A stretch of 64,000 nt of DNA from Colwellia sp. 39_35_sub15_T18 (GTDB taxonomy: Bacteria > Pseudomonadota > Gammaproteobacteria > Enterobacterales > Alteromonadaceae). Below the pieces are notes generated by a model, which was given only the letters and a program-made list of their open reading frames with translations, was not told where the DNA came from and made no database searches. Below are positions 45,454 to 54,680 of this stretch, in pieces. The position numbers were made by a program, and so were the translations under genes. The stretch lies in assembly GCA_002162675.1 (NCBI GenBank), contig MAAE01000037.1, positions 1 through 64,000 on the forward strand, in the 5' to 3' direction. How positions within the stretch are numbered: position 1 is the stretch's first letter; each line of letters opens with the position of its first letter.

Positions 45454-46913
45454 ATCATTTTATCTGCCAATAAAAACTGTAACACTTGATCCATGCGAAT
45501 GTGCGGTAAGCTCTGATGCTTGGTCATGCCGCGAGGGGGTGCAAAATTGATAAAATTAAACGCTGCTGTTTGCCAATACTGTTGATCCGGTAACTTATCG
45601 GGAACAGATCCTGGAAAAACGGTGATCCTTTCACCTTGCACATCAGCGCTATTTGGCACTAACCTATTACCCTGAATCACTGAAATTTGCTGACCTTGAT
45701 GCAGGGTTTTTCCTGATTGAGTACTTTTAATCGCGGCTATAGCAAGCGTTTTCATGTCTATGGCTTCATAATTAAGCTTATGTTTACTTTGGTAAATTAA
45801 TTGATTTAGTAAAGATACCATAGGAGCATGTTGCTCTGCGGTGACATGATCTGCCTTAGTCGCAGCAAACAATAACTTGTCAATTTTTGGCGAAAATAAT
45901 CGCGCTAATAACCCTGACTTACCATAGCTGTAACTTGCTAAAATCATATCAATGGCTAGTTGTAAATCAGCAAAGCTTTCAGGACCGCTATTTGCTGAGC
46001 AGGCATTTAACGGCGATAAACAATCCGCCAAGACAATTTGTCTGTCAAAACGAATAAAGTGTTGTTGGTAAAACTTTTTCACCACACTTTCTTTATATTC
46101 TATAAATCTTGCCCTGAGCATACCAACAAAGCTGTCATCACTAGCATTTTGATAGTCATTACCATCTATTTCACTAAGGTTAGGAAAAGGAAAAAACTCT
46201 AATATCGGCGCGCCAGCAAGTTCTGCCGGTAAAATAAAACGCCCCGGCTGTATCACCGAAAGCCCAAGTTGATGGCGAAAAGTATGCAATAACTGGGTAT
46301 ATTCTTGTGCCAGCTGCGCCAATTGTTCTTCATCAGCAATAGCGAAAGGGTCTATTTTCGCCACTTTGTCTAAAAAATCTTGCGCATGTTGCTGACGCGG
46401 CTTAGTTAACAATAACGCATGCGTTTGCTCCGACCATTGCTCATACGTTTGTTTTAGCATGGGTAAATCAAGTAACCACTCACCTGGGTAATCGGTAATA
46501 TCTAACGTTAATGTTGCCATGTCAGCAGTATATTTTAACAAGGATTTTTTTGGCTGATAACGAATGGCTAAACGTAGTTCACTAATGCCATGAGTAGGCT
46601 CAGGCCATGATGGACTTTCATTGGTCAATGACGATATGGCTAAGTCGTAATCGAAACGCGGCACTGACAAGTTTTTTTGGCTAACACGTTTAGCCGCAAT
46701 AAAGTTACCATGATGAACGGGATCAAAAAAACTGAGTTGCTGACCATTGCCTTCATTAATGAGTTGATTGACCAGTGAGGTAATAAAAGCGGTTTTACCA
46801 CTACGGCTTAAACCCGTTACGGCTAAATTGATGTGTTGATCAAAGGTTCTATTCAACAACTCACTGGCTTTACTTTTTAATCTATCTAAACGTTTTTTTT
46901 TGATTATTGCCAT
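45450..46913 (-). CDS. ycjX: YcjX-family P-loop protein
   Basis: A 487-residue P-loop NTPase-like protein. Walker A AVTGLSRSGKTAF is near residue 30, LTLDITDYPGEWLLDLPML is a switch-like region near 130-150, and FAATKADHVT resembles the NKxD base-specificity motif. It ends with a conserved MTKHQSLPHIRMDQVLQFLL stretch. YcjX is a stress-linked protein of the psp regulon, partner of YcjF. The gene is in line with pspABC, 286 bases after pspC with a repeat element between, so it may be read from the psp promoter. Confidence 0.93.
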   Translation of the reverse strand: MAIIKKKRLDRLKSKASELLNRTFDQHINLAVTGLSRSGKTAFITSLVNQLINEGNGQQLSFFDPVHHGNFIAAKRVSQKNLSVPRFDYDLAISSLTNESPSWPEPTHGISELRLAIRYQPKKSLLKYTADMATLTLDITDYPGEWLLDLPMLKQTYEQWSEQTHALLLTKPRQQHAQDFLDKVAKIDPFAIADEEQLAQLAQEYTQLLHTFRHQLGLSVIQPGRFILPAELAGAPILEFFPFPNLSEIDGNDYQNASDDSFVGMLRARFIEYKESVVKKFYQQHFIRFDRQIVLADCLSPLNACSANSGPESFADLQLAIDMILASYSYGKSGLLARLFSPKIDKLLFAATKADHVTAEQHAPMVSLLNQLIYQSKHKLNYEAIDMKTLAIAAIKSTQSGKTLHQGQQISVIQGNRLVPNSADVQGERITVFPGSVPDKLPDQQYWQTAAFNFINFAPPRGMTKHQSLPHIRMDQVLQFLLADKMI

Positions 46914-47068
46914 GTTTTGCTTAATCGCACTTTACGAGTGCATGTTAACGAGCTTAAAAACTGAATAGTTTGATAATAATGATTTTTTTGAATAAATAAC
47001 AGTGCTTGTCTGAACTAATAAAAATTATTTAGCTGACATTCATTGCTCAAAACACTGGTTTACAGGTA

Positions 47069-47196
47069 TTTATTCAGCTTAAGAATTTTTACCACAGAGA
47101 GCACTACACCGAGGTCACCACACCTAGAAAATAAAGCCTCAGTGTAGGCTTGAAGAGCCCTCTGTGGAGCAGCGCGGCTCGGTGGTAAACAATTAC
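47069..47196. repeat. Intergenic palindromic repeat, copy 5
   Basis: Full copy: TTATTCAGCTTAAGAATTTT, ACCACAGAGAGC, a duplicated ACACC segment, AGAAAATAAAGCC, GGCTTGAAGAGCCC, CTGTGGAGC and CGGCTCGGTGGTAAACAATTA. It lies between pspC and ycjX. Confidence 0.8.
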
Positions 47197-47198
47197 AT

Positions 47199-47672
47199 TT
47201 ACAGTTTATTAATTTCTCTAGAAACAGTAAATTCTGCCGAGGTCACATATTGTTCAATGCCCTGTAACTGTTTTTCTAAGGTACGAAACTTTCGGCGAAT
47301 ATCATGAAAGGCTTGTTTAGGTGGTTCGCCAGATTGCCAAATTCTTGCTTTTACCTTGATAGACTCATTAACTTGCTGGTAATCACGGTTTTGTGCATCA
47401 CCTTGACCCGCTCTGGCGGTACTATTTTGCCGAGTATTCCGATGAAACTTATGACTCCCTTTTGCTGGCGATGAACCCGGTTGTTTATCTAAAATAAACC
47501 AGCCGGCAACATAACCAAGAATCAAAAATGGCATACCGAATAGCACACCTGATACCACTAATATACGTACCAACCAAGTTTCCCAGCCAAAATAATCAGC
47601 AATACCGGCACAAACTCCTGCTATCTTTCCGCGAGAGGGATTGCGGAACAACTCTCTACGTTTGTTGTTCAT
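47199..47672 (-). CDS. pspC: Phage-shock protein C
   Basis: About 157 residues. The N-terminal PspC domain (KRRELFRNPSRGKIAGVCAGIADYFGWETWLVRI) includes an amphipathic part and is followed by a membrane helix (about 36-62). The C-terminal cytoplasmic or periplasmic tail is basic and then helical (REINKL end). PspC with PspB senses inner-membrane stress and recruits PspA, freeing PspF. The open frame starts at TTG 47687, but ATG 47672 with GGAG nine bases upstream begins at the conserved region. It overlaps pspB by four bases. Confidence 0.93.
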   Translation of the reverse strand: MNNKRRELFRNPSRGKIAGVCAGIADYFGWETWLVRILVVSGVLFGMPFLILGYVAGWFILDKQPGSSPAKGSHKFHRNTRQNSTARAGQGDAQNRDYQQVNESIKVKARIWQSGEPPKQAFHDIRRKFRTLEKQLQGIEQYVTSAEFTVSREINKL

Positions 47673-47896
47673 AATTTGCTTCTCCAATCAGGGGTCTCCG
47701 CATCCAAAATAGCTTCAAGGGTTTTAATACGATCAGCCATTTTGTCTGCCATTTCGGATAAATCAGATAATTGAATATATTCTTCTTCACTAAGCCCTTG
47801 GTTTACTTGGCCTTTACTGCGGTAATGTAGCACTAACCAAATGGGTGCGACAATGACCATAAAAATAATCACCGGCGCCATAATGATATCTTGCAC
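47669..47896 (-). CDS. pspB: Phage-shock protein B
   Basis: A 75-residue membrane protein: one N-terminal helix (about 6-24, ending VAPIWLVLHY, the PspB signature) and a cytoplasmic coiled-coil tail (LSEMADKMADRIKTLEAILDAETPDWRSKL) closely like E. coli PspB. It works with PspC as a sensor. The start is GTG at 47896, supported by a strong AAGGAG site seven bases upstream; the next ATG (47881) would be too far from that site. Confidence 0.94.
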   Translation of the reverse strand: MQDIIMAPVIIFMVIVAPIWLVLHYRSKGQVNQGLSEEEYIQLSDLSEMADKMADRIKTLEAILDAETPDWRSKL

Positions 47897-47939
47897 GATA
47901 TTTCTCCTTAATACTTAACTTTTAATAGTTGGTAACTCG

Positions 47940-47981
47940 TCACTAGTAACTATTCACTAGTAATTTATCATTAGTAACTCG
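47940..47981. repeat. Three tandem 14-bp repeats between pspA and pspB
   Basis: TCACTAGTAACTAT, TCACTAGTAATTTA and TCATTAGTAACTCG follow each other with an exact 14-base period (47940, 47954, 47968), with a weaker partial copy just before. They lie directly after the pspA stop codon and inside the psp operon. Confidence 0.65.
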
Positions 47982-47987
47982 CAACAC

Positions 47988-48650
47988 TTACTTATTCTTG
48001 TTCATTTTGGCTTTTAATGAGGCTAGTTCATCATCCACTTTCTCATCTGACTCTAGCTCAGCAATTTCATCGGCTAATGATTTACTGCCCAGATCATAAG
48101 ACTCTACTTGTGCTTCAATATCATCTATTTTACGTTCATAGCGGTCAAAACGGCCTAAGGCATCGTTAACGCGAACACTGTCGATATTTTTCTTCACTTT
48201 CAAGCGAGAATTTACTGTTTTTTCACGCATTATAATCGCTTTCTGACGCGTTTTGGCATCGGCTAACTTGTCTTGCAGCTGAGAAATTTCATCTTGCAGT
48301 TTAGCAATATGCTCCTCGACATGAGACAACTCGGCGACTAAAGCACAGGCACTTTCACTGCACTTTTTCTTTTCCATCAAAGCAGCACGCGCTAAGTCTT
48401 CTCTATCTTTACTTAATGCTAGCTCTGCTTTTTCTTGCCACTGCTGTGCTTCGTTTTCAAAACGGCTGACTTGCCGAGTTAATTCTTTTTTGTCCGCTAA
48501 GGTTTTGGCTGAGCTTGAGCGTACCTCCACCAAGGTGTCTTCCATTTCTTGAATGATTAAACGTACCATTTTGGCAGGATCTTCGGCTTTATCTAATATA
48601 TTGTTAATATTAGAATTGATAATATCGGTAAACCTAGAAAAAATACCCAT
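47988..48650 (-). CDS. pspA: Phage-shock protein A
   Basis: A 220-residue, almost fully coiled-coil protein of the PspA/IM30 family. It has the N-terminal amphipathic helix MGIFSRFTDIINSNINNIL, then EDPAKMVRLIIQEMEDTLVEVRSS. It binds PspF to keep the operon off and, under membrane stress, assembles on the inner membrane to protect the proton gradient. GGAAG lies seven bases before the ATG. It is transcribed away from pspF. Mislocalised secretins such as GspD are a known inducer of this response. Confidence 0.97.
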   Translation of the reverse strand: MGIFSRFTDIINSNINNILDKAEDPAKMVRLIIQEMEDTLVEVRSSSAKTLADKKELTRQVSRFENEAQQWQEKAELALSKDREDLARAALMEKKKCSESACALVAELSHVEEHIAKLQDEISQLQDKLADAKTRQKAIIMREKTVNSRLKVKKNIDSVRVNDALGRFDRYERKIDDIEAQVESYDLGSKSLADEIAELESDEKVDDELASLKAKMNKNK

Positions 48651-48702
48651 AACAACTTCCTCTTTTCTTTTTGATTACTAATTTAATGTCTAACCTACTT
48701 TA

Positions 48703-48720
48703 TTCATGAATTACGCCACA
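48703..48720 (-). promoter_or_regulatory. Candidate sigma-54 promoter for pspA
   Basis: On the minus strand TGTGGCGTAATTCATGAA has the GG of a -24 element and, ten bases on, GA where GC is expected at -12. It lies 53-70 bases before the pspA start codon. The match is imperfect, but psp operons are transcribed by sigma-54 with PspF encoded divergently, as here. Confidence 0.35.
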
Positions 48721-48906
48721 ATGACAAAACACTTTAAACATCTGTTTTTAAAGAATTAATTAAATAATCAAAAAAGGCTGTCATCTCATTGATTAATAAA
48801 ATACACTATTTGTTAGTGAAATTAACTAATACCAAGTCTATTAAGTTACTGCTTACCTTCGGTGAGAGTCAATTTAAGTTTATTGGTATCAATATTAGGC
48901 CAAACT

Positions 48907-50040
48907 ATGGCTCGATTTAAACAGCAAGATAACCTACTCGGCCAGTCTAACAGTTTTTTAGAAGTACTAGAGCAGATATCGCAAATTGCTCCCTTAAGTA
49001 AACCGGTGTTAATTATTGGTGAACGAGGCACAGGTAAAGAGCTTGTTGCGGCACGTTTACATTATTTATCAAAACGTTGGGAGCAAAGTTATTTAAAGCT
49101 CAATTGCGCAGCATTAAATGAAAATTTGCTAGAAACTGAGCTCTTTGGTTATGACTCAGGCGCTTTCACGGGCGCCAATAAACGCCATGAAGGCCGTTTC
49201 GAACGGGCCGATAATGGCACACTATTTTTAGATGAAATAGCCAACACCTCTGGATTAATACAAGAAAAACTCTTGCGCGTCGTTGAATATGGTGAATTCG
49301 AGCGCGTTGGTGGTTCACGCACTATTACCACTGACGTACGTTTAGTTGCCGCCACCAATGAAGATTTACCTAGTTTAGCGGCTTCAGGGCAATTTAGGGC
49401 AGATTTACTCGACCGACTCGCTTTTGATGTTATTACGTTACCACCATTAAGAGAGCGTATTGAAGACATCACTATGCTTGCTGAGCACTTCGCCATCAAC
49501 ATGGCACGTGAATTAGAGTTTGAGCTTTTCAGTGGCTTTACCGAAAAAGCGAAACGCACCATGCTTGATTATCACTGGCCCGGCAACATTCGTGAATTAA
49601 AAAATGTCATTGAACGTAGTGTTTATCGTTGTAACAACCCGCATTTACCAGTGCATGAGTTAATTATTGATCCCTTCGAATCGCCATTTAGGCCTACTCA
49701 ACGAATTAAAACTCACGATAGAGTGCATATTCAAGCGAGTGAAGTCGATGCAGACTCATCAATAACAACAAATGAAATACCACCAACGAGTGAAAACACA
49801 AAAAGTAGCACGCAAGTGATCCCTCAGTCATTAAGCTCGGCAATATCGGCTGATTTTCCACAATCGTTAAAATCACTGTCACAAAATTATGAAATTGAAC
49901 TGATCACGTCAGCTTTAGCCCATTGCCAATTTAATCAAAAGAAAACCGCGCAAGCCCTAGAGTTAACTTATCATCAACTAAGAGGTTACTTAAAAAAATA
50001 TAATTTACTCGATGGTAGTGTCGCCGATGAATTATCTTAG
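48907..50040 (+). CDS. pspF: Psp operon transcriptional activator
   Basis: About 377 residues, a sigma-54 enhancer-binding protein without an N-terminal receiver domain. QDNLLGQSNSFLEVLEQI leads directly into the AAA+ domain: Walker A GERGTGKE, the sigma-54-contacting GAFTGA loop (DSGAFTGANKRHEGRFERA) and Walker B GTLFLDEIA. The C-terminal HTH is NQKKTAQALELTYHQLRGYLKK. A linker about 50 residues longer than in E. coli PspF separates them. The frame opens at GTG 48862; ATG 48907 matches the family N-terminus and is preferred. It is divergent from pspABC and overlaps sapA. Confidence 0.95.
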   Translation: MARFKQQDNLLGQSNSFLEVLEQISQIAPLSKPVLIIGERGTGKELVAARLHYLSKRWEQSYLKLNCAALNENLLETELFGYDSGAFTGANKRHEGRFERADNGTLFLDEIANTSGLIQEKLLRVVEYGEFERVGGSRTITTDVRLVAATNEDLPSLAASGQFRADLLDRLAFDVITLPPLRERIEDITMLAEHFAINMARELEFELFSGFTEKAKRTMLDYHWPGNIRELKNVIERSVYRCNNPHLPVHELIIDPFESPFRPTQRIKTHDRVHIQASEVDADSSITTNEIPPTSENTKSSTQVIPQSLSSAISADFPQSLKSLSQNYEIELITSALAHCQFNQKKTAQALELTYHQLRGYLKKYNLLDGSVADELS

Positions 50041-51706
50041 TGCCTTTATTTGTGCTTTTTTTACGTTGCTGGTCGTTAGCGGCTGTAACAATGAAGATAA
50101 ACTATCATTAAGCCAGCGCAGTGTTATCTATTGTGCAGAAGGCTCGCCAGAAACATTTAATCCGCAACTAGTCACCTCAGGTACTACTATTGATGCTACT
50201 TCAAATCAGTTATACGACCGGTTAATTGCTTACCGAGGTGCTGAAAATGAACTAGTGCCATCATTAGCAAAGTCTTGGCATGTCACCCGAGATGGTAAAA
50301 AAATCACTTTTTATTTACGTAAAAATGTCACTTTTCACCAAACCGACTATTTTACCCCAAGCCGACTGCTTAATGCCGATGATGTACTTTTTAGTTTTAA
50401 TCGTATTCTCGATGAAAAGCATCCGTTTCACCTTGTTTCTGGCGGCCACTATCCCTTTTTTCAAAACATTGAATTTAAAAGCCTTATTGATAAAATTGAA
50501 AAGATTAATGACTACACTATTCGTTTTCACCTAACACGTACTGACAACACTTTTTTAGCCAATTTAGCCGCTGACTTTTCGGTGATTTTATCCGCCGAAT
50601 ATGCGCAGCAACTAACTAAAATTAGCGCACAACAGAACATTGATACCATGCCGATAGGAACAGGACCATTCAAGCTTAAAGAGTATCGCGTGGGTTCATT
50701 GATTCGCTTTTATCGTCATGACGCCTATTGGCAAGCCCCTGCCCAAATGGAGCAGTTGGTTTTTGATATAACCTCAAGTAATACTGGCCGGTTAACAAAG
50801 TTATTAGCCAAAGAGTGTGATGTTAGCAGCTATCCTATCGCCCATGAAAAAATCATCGAACATAATGATTTAATATTAGAGTCTATCACCGCACTCAATG
50901 TTGGCTATTTTGCTTTTAATACCACTAAAGCGCCTTTTGATAATGTGCTGGTGCGCCAAGCTATTGCTTATGCTATTAACAAGGAAGTTTTACTCGATAC
51001 CATTTATCAAGGTCATGCTGAACTGGCAAATTCCATTTTACCCAATAGCTCATGGGCGCATGATACAAAAATTAAAGCGCAAGAGTTTAACTTATTAAAA
51101 GCTCAAAACTTATTAACTCAAGCAGGTTATCCTGGAGGCTTTAGCATGGATTTATGGGCGATGCCTGTGCAAAGGCCTTATAACCCTAATGCTATTAATA
51201 TGGCTAAGTTGCTCCAAGCTGATTTAAAGAAGATCAACGTTAAGGTCAATATTGTCAGCTATGAATGGAATACTTTTTTACACCGTTTATCCTTGGGCGA
51301 ACATCAAACCTTTTTACTCGGCTGGTCGGCGGATCACCCTGATCCCGATAATTTTTTTACTCCCATGCTTAGCTGCTCTGCCAGTTATACTGGCAGTAAC
51401 AGAACTTTTTGGTGCAATAAACACTATGATGATCTTATTCACAAAGCGCTAAAAACAAATAATATTAACAAAAGAAAGCAGTATTACTCACAAGCTATGG
51501 CCATCATTTCAGCAGAAGTCCCCCTAATTCCCATTGCCCACTCAAAAAGATATCAAGCGCGTAATAAAGATATTATTGGCGACATAATAGCTCCCTTTGG
51601 TGGTATTAGTTTTTATCAGGTTTCTAAGCTCACGATTAGTGAAGAAAAAGTCCTTCCCCTTAACAATGATGAAAGCGATGAACGCAGTACAGAGGCAGTA
51701 AATTAG
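50012..51706 (+). CDS. sapA: Peptide ABC transporter substrate-binding protein SapA
   Basis: Up to 564 residues, a periplasmic family-5 solute-binding protein. The signal ends in a lipobox (LLVVSGCN), so it is likely a lipoprotein. SVIYCAEGSPETFNPQL, the long DVLFSFNRILD stretch, PIGTGPFKLKEYRVGS and LGWSADHPDPDNFF are SapA/DppA-type motifs. In enterobacteria SapA binds antimicrobial peptides or putrescine for the SapBCDF transporter. Starts at 50012 or 50027 are possible; either overlaps the end of pspF (29 or 14 bases), so the two are translationally coupled. It is followed by sapB after one base. Confidence 0.92.
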   Translation: MVVSPMNYLSAFICAFFTLLVVSGCNNEDKLSLSQRSVIYCAEGSPETFNPQLVTSGTTIDATSNQLYDRLIAYRGAENELVPSLAKSWHVTRDGKKITFYLRKNVTFHQTDYFTPSRLLNADDVLFSFNRILDEKHPFHLVSGGHYPFFQNIEFKSLIDKIEKINDYTIRFHLTRTDNTFLANLAADFSVILSAEYAQQLTKISAQQNIDTMPIGTGPFKLKEYRVGSLIRFYRHDAYWQAPAQMEQLVFDITSSNTGRLTKLLAKECDVSSYPIAHEKIIEHNDLILESITALNVGYFAFNTTKAPFDNVLVRQAIAYAINKEVLLDTIYQGHAELANSILPNSSWAHDTKIKAQEFNLLKAQNLLTQAGYPGGFSMDLWAMPVQRPYNPNAINMAKLLQADLKKINVKVNIVSYEWNTFLHRLSLGEHQTFLLGWSADHPDPDNFFTPMLSCSASYTGSNRTFWCNKHYDDLIHKALKTNNINKRKQYYSQAMAIISAEVPLIPIAHSKRYQARNKDIIGDIIAPFGGISFYQVSKLTISEEKVLPLNNDESDERSTEAVN

Positions 51707-51707
51707 C

Positions 51708-52736
51708 ATGCTTATTTTTACGCTACGGCGCTTAAGCTTATTTGTTTTCACCATGTTACTACTAACACTGCTGTCATTTAGTTTGTGTTTTTTATTCCCT
51801 GGCGACGCTGTCATTAATATCTCAGGTGCAATCAACGCGACACCAGAGCAACTTATTCAATTAAATGAAAGTTATCAAACCAGTCGCAATATATTTTTCC
51901 AATACCTTGCTTACCTAACACATATTATGGATGGTAACTTAGGCTTATCAATGGCAAGTCAATCTGTTATTGGTCATGAAATACTGAACCTACTCCCTGC
52001 CACCATTGAACTGAGTATTGTGGCTTTGCTCATTGCCATGTTTGTTGGTATTCCCTTAGGTTTTGTTGCCGCGATTAAACATAACAAACCTGCCGATAAC
52101 ATTATTTTATCTGTTTCTATGCTGGGCTACTCAATTCCTGTTTTTTGGCTGGGTTTATTAGCCATACTCACGTTTTCAATCAGCTTAGGTTGGTTTCCTT
52201 CCGCGGGACAAATTAGTTTATTGTTTGAAATTGAGTTAATTACCGGCATTCAATTCATTGATATTTTACTCAGTGATAGCCCTTATAAATGGCAAGCTTT
52301 TAGTGATGCCACGGCTCATATTATTTTACCTGCTTGTGTTATCGCTGTCGCTCCCGCTACTATTTTTATACGCTTAGCACGAACATCAATGATTGAAGTG
52401 CTTGAAACCAGTTATATTCGTGCTGCCAGTGCTAAAGGGTTGACCTTTCAACAAATTATTTTTAGACATGCCATTCGTAACGCATTAATTAAAATTATTC
52501 GCCATGTGGGTTTACAATTTGCTAATTTAGTCACTATTGCCATGGTAACAGAGGTTATTTTCAGTTGGCCAGGGATTGGGCGCTGGTTAATTGTCAGCAT
52601 AGATCAACGAGATTACACCGCTATTCAAAGTGGCTTATTAGTATTGTCTTGTTTTATCTTTGTTGTTCATATCCTCACTGATTTTATTTATGCCGCTTTA
52701 AACCCACTAGCCCGAGGTGTTAAATATGGCTCGTGA
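51708..52736 (+). CDS. sapB: Peptide ABC transporter permease SapB
   Basis: A 342-residue inner-membrane permease with about six helices. The first helix LSLFVFTMLLLTLLSFSLCFLFPGD and the EAA loop (ETSYIRAASAKGLTFQQIIFRHAIRNAL, near 235-262) that docks on the ATPases are typical of DppB/OppB-like permeases. It pairs with SapC. The gene starts one base after sapA and overlaps sapC by 11 bases. Confidence 0.94.
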   Translation: MLIFTLRRLSLFVFTMLLLTLLSFSLCFLFPGDAVINISGAINATPEQLIQLNESYQTSRNIFFQYLAYLTHIMDGNLGLSMASQSVIGHEILNLLPATIELSIVALLIAMFVGIPLGFVAAIKHNKPADNIILSVSMLGYSIPVFWLGLLAILTFSISLGWFPSAGQISLLFEIELITGIQFIDILLSDSPYKWQAFSDATAHIILPACVIAVAPATIFIRLARTSMIEVLETSYIRAASAKGLTFQQIIFRHAIRNALIKIIRHVGLQFANLVTIAMVTEVIFSWPGIGRWLIVSIDQRDYTAIQSGLLVLSCFIFVVHILTDFIYAALNPLARGVKYGS

Positions 52737-53619
52737 TAAAATATACTTAGAAGAGATTTTTCCTTCTCCTTTTATGCAGCTTTGGTTGATTTTTCGTAGA
52801 ACGCCTGTTGCTATGGTGGGGTTTAGCTGTTTTATCTTTTTAATTATCTTAGCTATTTTTGGTCCTCTTTTAGCGCCGCACTCGGCTATTGAAGGTCAGC
52901 TAAATATGCCATTATTACCACCTGCTTGGCATGACGATGGCAACGTTAGTTATTTATTAGGTACTGACGAGCTAGGACGAGATATGCTTTCTCGTTTAAT
53001 GTACGGCACATCACTTACCTTTGGGCTTAGTTTTATTGTCGTCATTATTTCCCTCGTTATTGGCGTGCTTATTGGTTCCTTGTCTGCACTGACTTCAGGA
53101 ATAAAAGCGAGCTTTCTCAATCACTTTTTAGATGTTATTTTATCAATTCCTTCTTTGCTACTGGCAATAATCATCGTGGCTATTTTAGGTCCAGGTATTA
53201 GTAATACCGTATGGGCGGTTGTTATGGTGTTAATTCCGCAATTTGTTCACATCACTCGCTATGCGGTAAAAGAGGAGTTTCGCAAAGACTATGTCTTAGC
53301 TTCACGACTTGATGGTGCTGGCCCGTTTAGAATATTGTCTTATTCTATACTTCCTAATATTGTCGATAGGATCATGAGCCAAGCGACATTGGCGCAATCT
53401 GCGGCAATATTAGATATTGCCACACTTGGCTTCTTAGGCTTAGGAGCTCAAATTCCACTGCCTGAGTGGGGAGCAACGTTAGCCAATGGTTTAGATTTGT
53501 TTTATATCGCCCCATGGACTGTTTATTTACCGGGATTAGCTATTTTATTTGCCGTTGTGGCAACCAACCTTGTTGGTGAAGGGATTCGCCATGCACTAAA
53601 AGTGCGCAAGGAGCGATAA
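52726..53619 (+). CDS. sapC: Peptide ABC transporter permease SapC
   Basis: About 297 residues, the second permease, DppC/OppC-like. RTPVAMVGFSCFIFLIILAIFGPLLAPH is the first helix, LLGTDELGRDMLSRLMYGT the conserved periplasmic motif, and KDYVLASRLDGAGPFRILSYSILPN the EAA loop. The LLPPAWHDDGNVSYLLGTDELG region closely matches E. coli SapC. A GTG at 52717 is in frame, but ATG 52726 follows GAGGTG at good spacing. The stop shares a base with the sapD start. Confidence 0.94.
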   Translation: MARDKIYLEEIFPSPFMQLWLIFRRTPVAMVGFSCFIFLIILAIFGPLLAPHSAIEGQLNMPLLPPAWHDDGNVSYLLGTDELGRDMLSRLMYGTSLTFGLSFIVVIISLVIGVLIGSLSALTSGIKASFLNHFLDVILSIPSLLLAIIIVAILGPGISNTVWAVVMVLIPQFVHITRYAVKEEFRKDYVLASRLDGAGPFRILSYSILPNIVDRIMSQATLAQSAAILDIATLGFLGLGAQIPLPEWGATLANGLDLFYIAPWTVYLPGLAILFAVVATNLVGEGIRHALKVRKER

Positions 53620-54680
53620 TGAATTTACTTGATATTAGAAACTTGTCTATAGAATTGATAAGCAATGAACAAAATATTCTTGCTGTTGATAAGGTTAGCT
53701 TATCAATGAAGGAAGGAGAAGTTCGCGGTTTGGTTGGCGAGTCTGGTTCAGGAAAATCATTATTAGCACAGGCAATAGTCGCTGTTTTAGATGACAAATG
53801 GCATGTGCATGCTGACCGATTTCATTGGCGTGGCATTGATTTATTACGCTTATCCATGCCTGAGCGTAAAGCCATACTTTCTCGAGATATTGCCATGATA
53901 TTTCAAGAACCTATGGCTTGTTTAGATCCGACCACCACAGTAGGAGAACAGTTAGCTGAAGCCATAGATAGTAGTCAATTATCTGGCTTTTTTTGGCAAA
54001 AACAGCAACAACGTCGAGCAGCAGTAATAAAACTATTGCATAAAGTAGGTATAAAAAATCATAGTGCCTGCATTAAAAGCTATCCCCATCAGTTAACTGA
54101 GGCACTGTGCCAACGGGTAATGATAGCAATTGCTTTGGCAAGACGACCTATTTTACTCATTGCCGATGAACCAACAGCCGCGATGGAAAATACTAATCAA
54201 GGGCAAATTTTTCGATTATTATCCAGTTTAAATCAGCTAAAGAACATGGCCATTTTATTAATTAGCCATGATTTAGAAAATATAACCCATTGGACCAATA
54301 CTATTACGGTGATGTATAGCGGGCAGTTTGTCGAGGCTGGCACTACCGAGCAAATTTTTAGCAAAGCAATGCACCCTTACACACAAGCTTTGGTTGATAG
54401 TAGTCCGATGGCAAACCAGCATTTACCGGCGAAATCACGATTAATGACTTTACCCGGTAGTATTCCAATTTTGCAACATTTACCTATAGGTTGCCGATTA
54501 GGACCTAGATGCCCACGCGCACAACAAGATTGTGTAAAAGCACCTTCTGTTAGTAACTTTCATGGCCATAAGGTAAGTTGCCATTTTCCCTTATTACCAA
54601 GCCCCAAGGCTAAAAAATCAAAATTACAAAAGACAAAATCACAAAAATCGCATAAACCAAGTAGAGTACCCAATGACTGA
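53619..54680 (+). CDS. sapD: Peptide ABC transporter ATPase SapD
   Basis: A 353-residue ABC ATPase. Walker A GESGSGKS is near residue 40 and Walker B LLIADEPTAAME near 185. The signature segment is LTEALCQRVMIA rather than LSGGQ, matching the unusual ELTDGECQ of E. coli SapD. The OppD/F C-terminal Cys cluster region is present (GCRLGPRCPRAQQDC). The C-terminus has a Lys/Ser-rich tail (about 325-353) not usual in the family. It overlaps sapF by eight bases. Confidence 0.94.
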   Translation: MNLLDIRNLSIELISNEQNILAVDKVSLSMKEGEVRGLVGESGSGKSLLAQAIVAVLDDKWHVHADRFHWRGIDLLRLSMPERKAILSRDIAMIFQEPMACLDPTTTVGEQLAEAIDSSQLSGFFWQKQQQRRAAVIKLLHKVGIKNHSACIKSYPHQLTEALCQRVMIAIALARRPILLIADEPTAAMENTNQGQIFRLLSSLNQLKNMAILLISHDLENITHWTNTITVMYSGQFVEAGTTEQIFSKAMHPYTQALVDSSPMANQHLPAKSRLMTLPGSIPILQHLPIGCRLGPRCPRAQQDCVKAPSVSNFHGHKVSCHFPLLPSPKAKKSKLQKTKSQKSHKPSRVPND

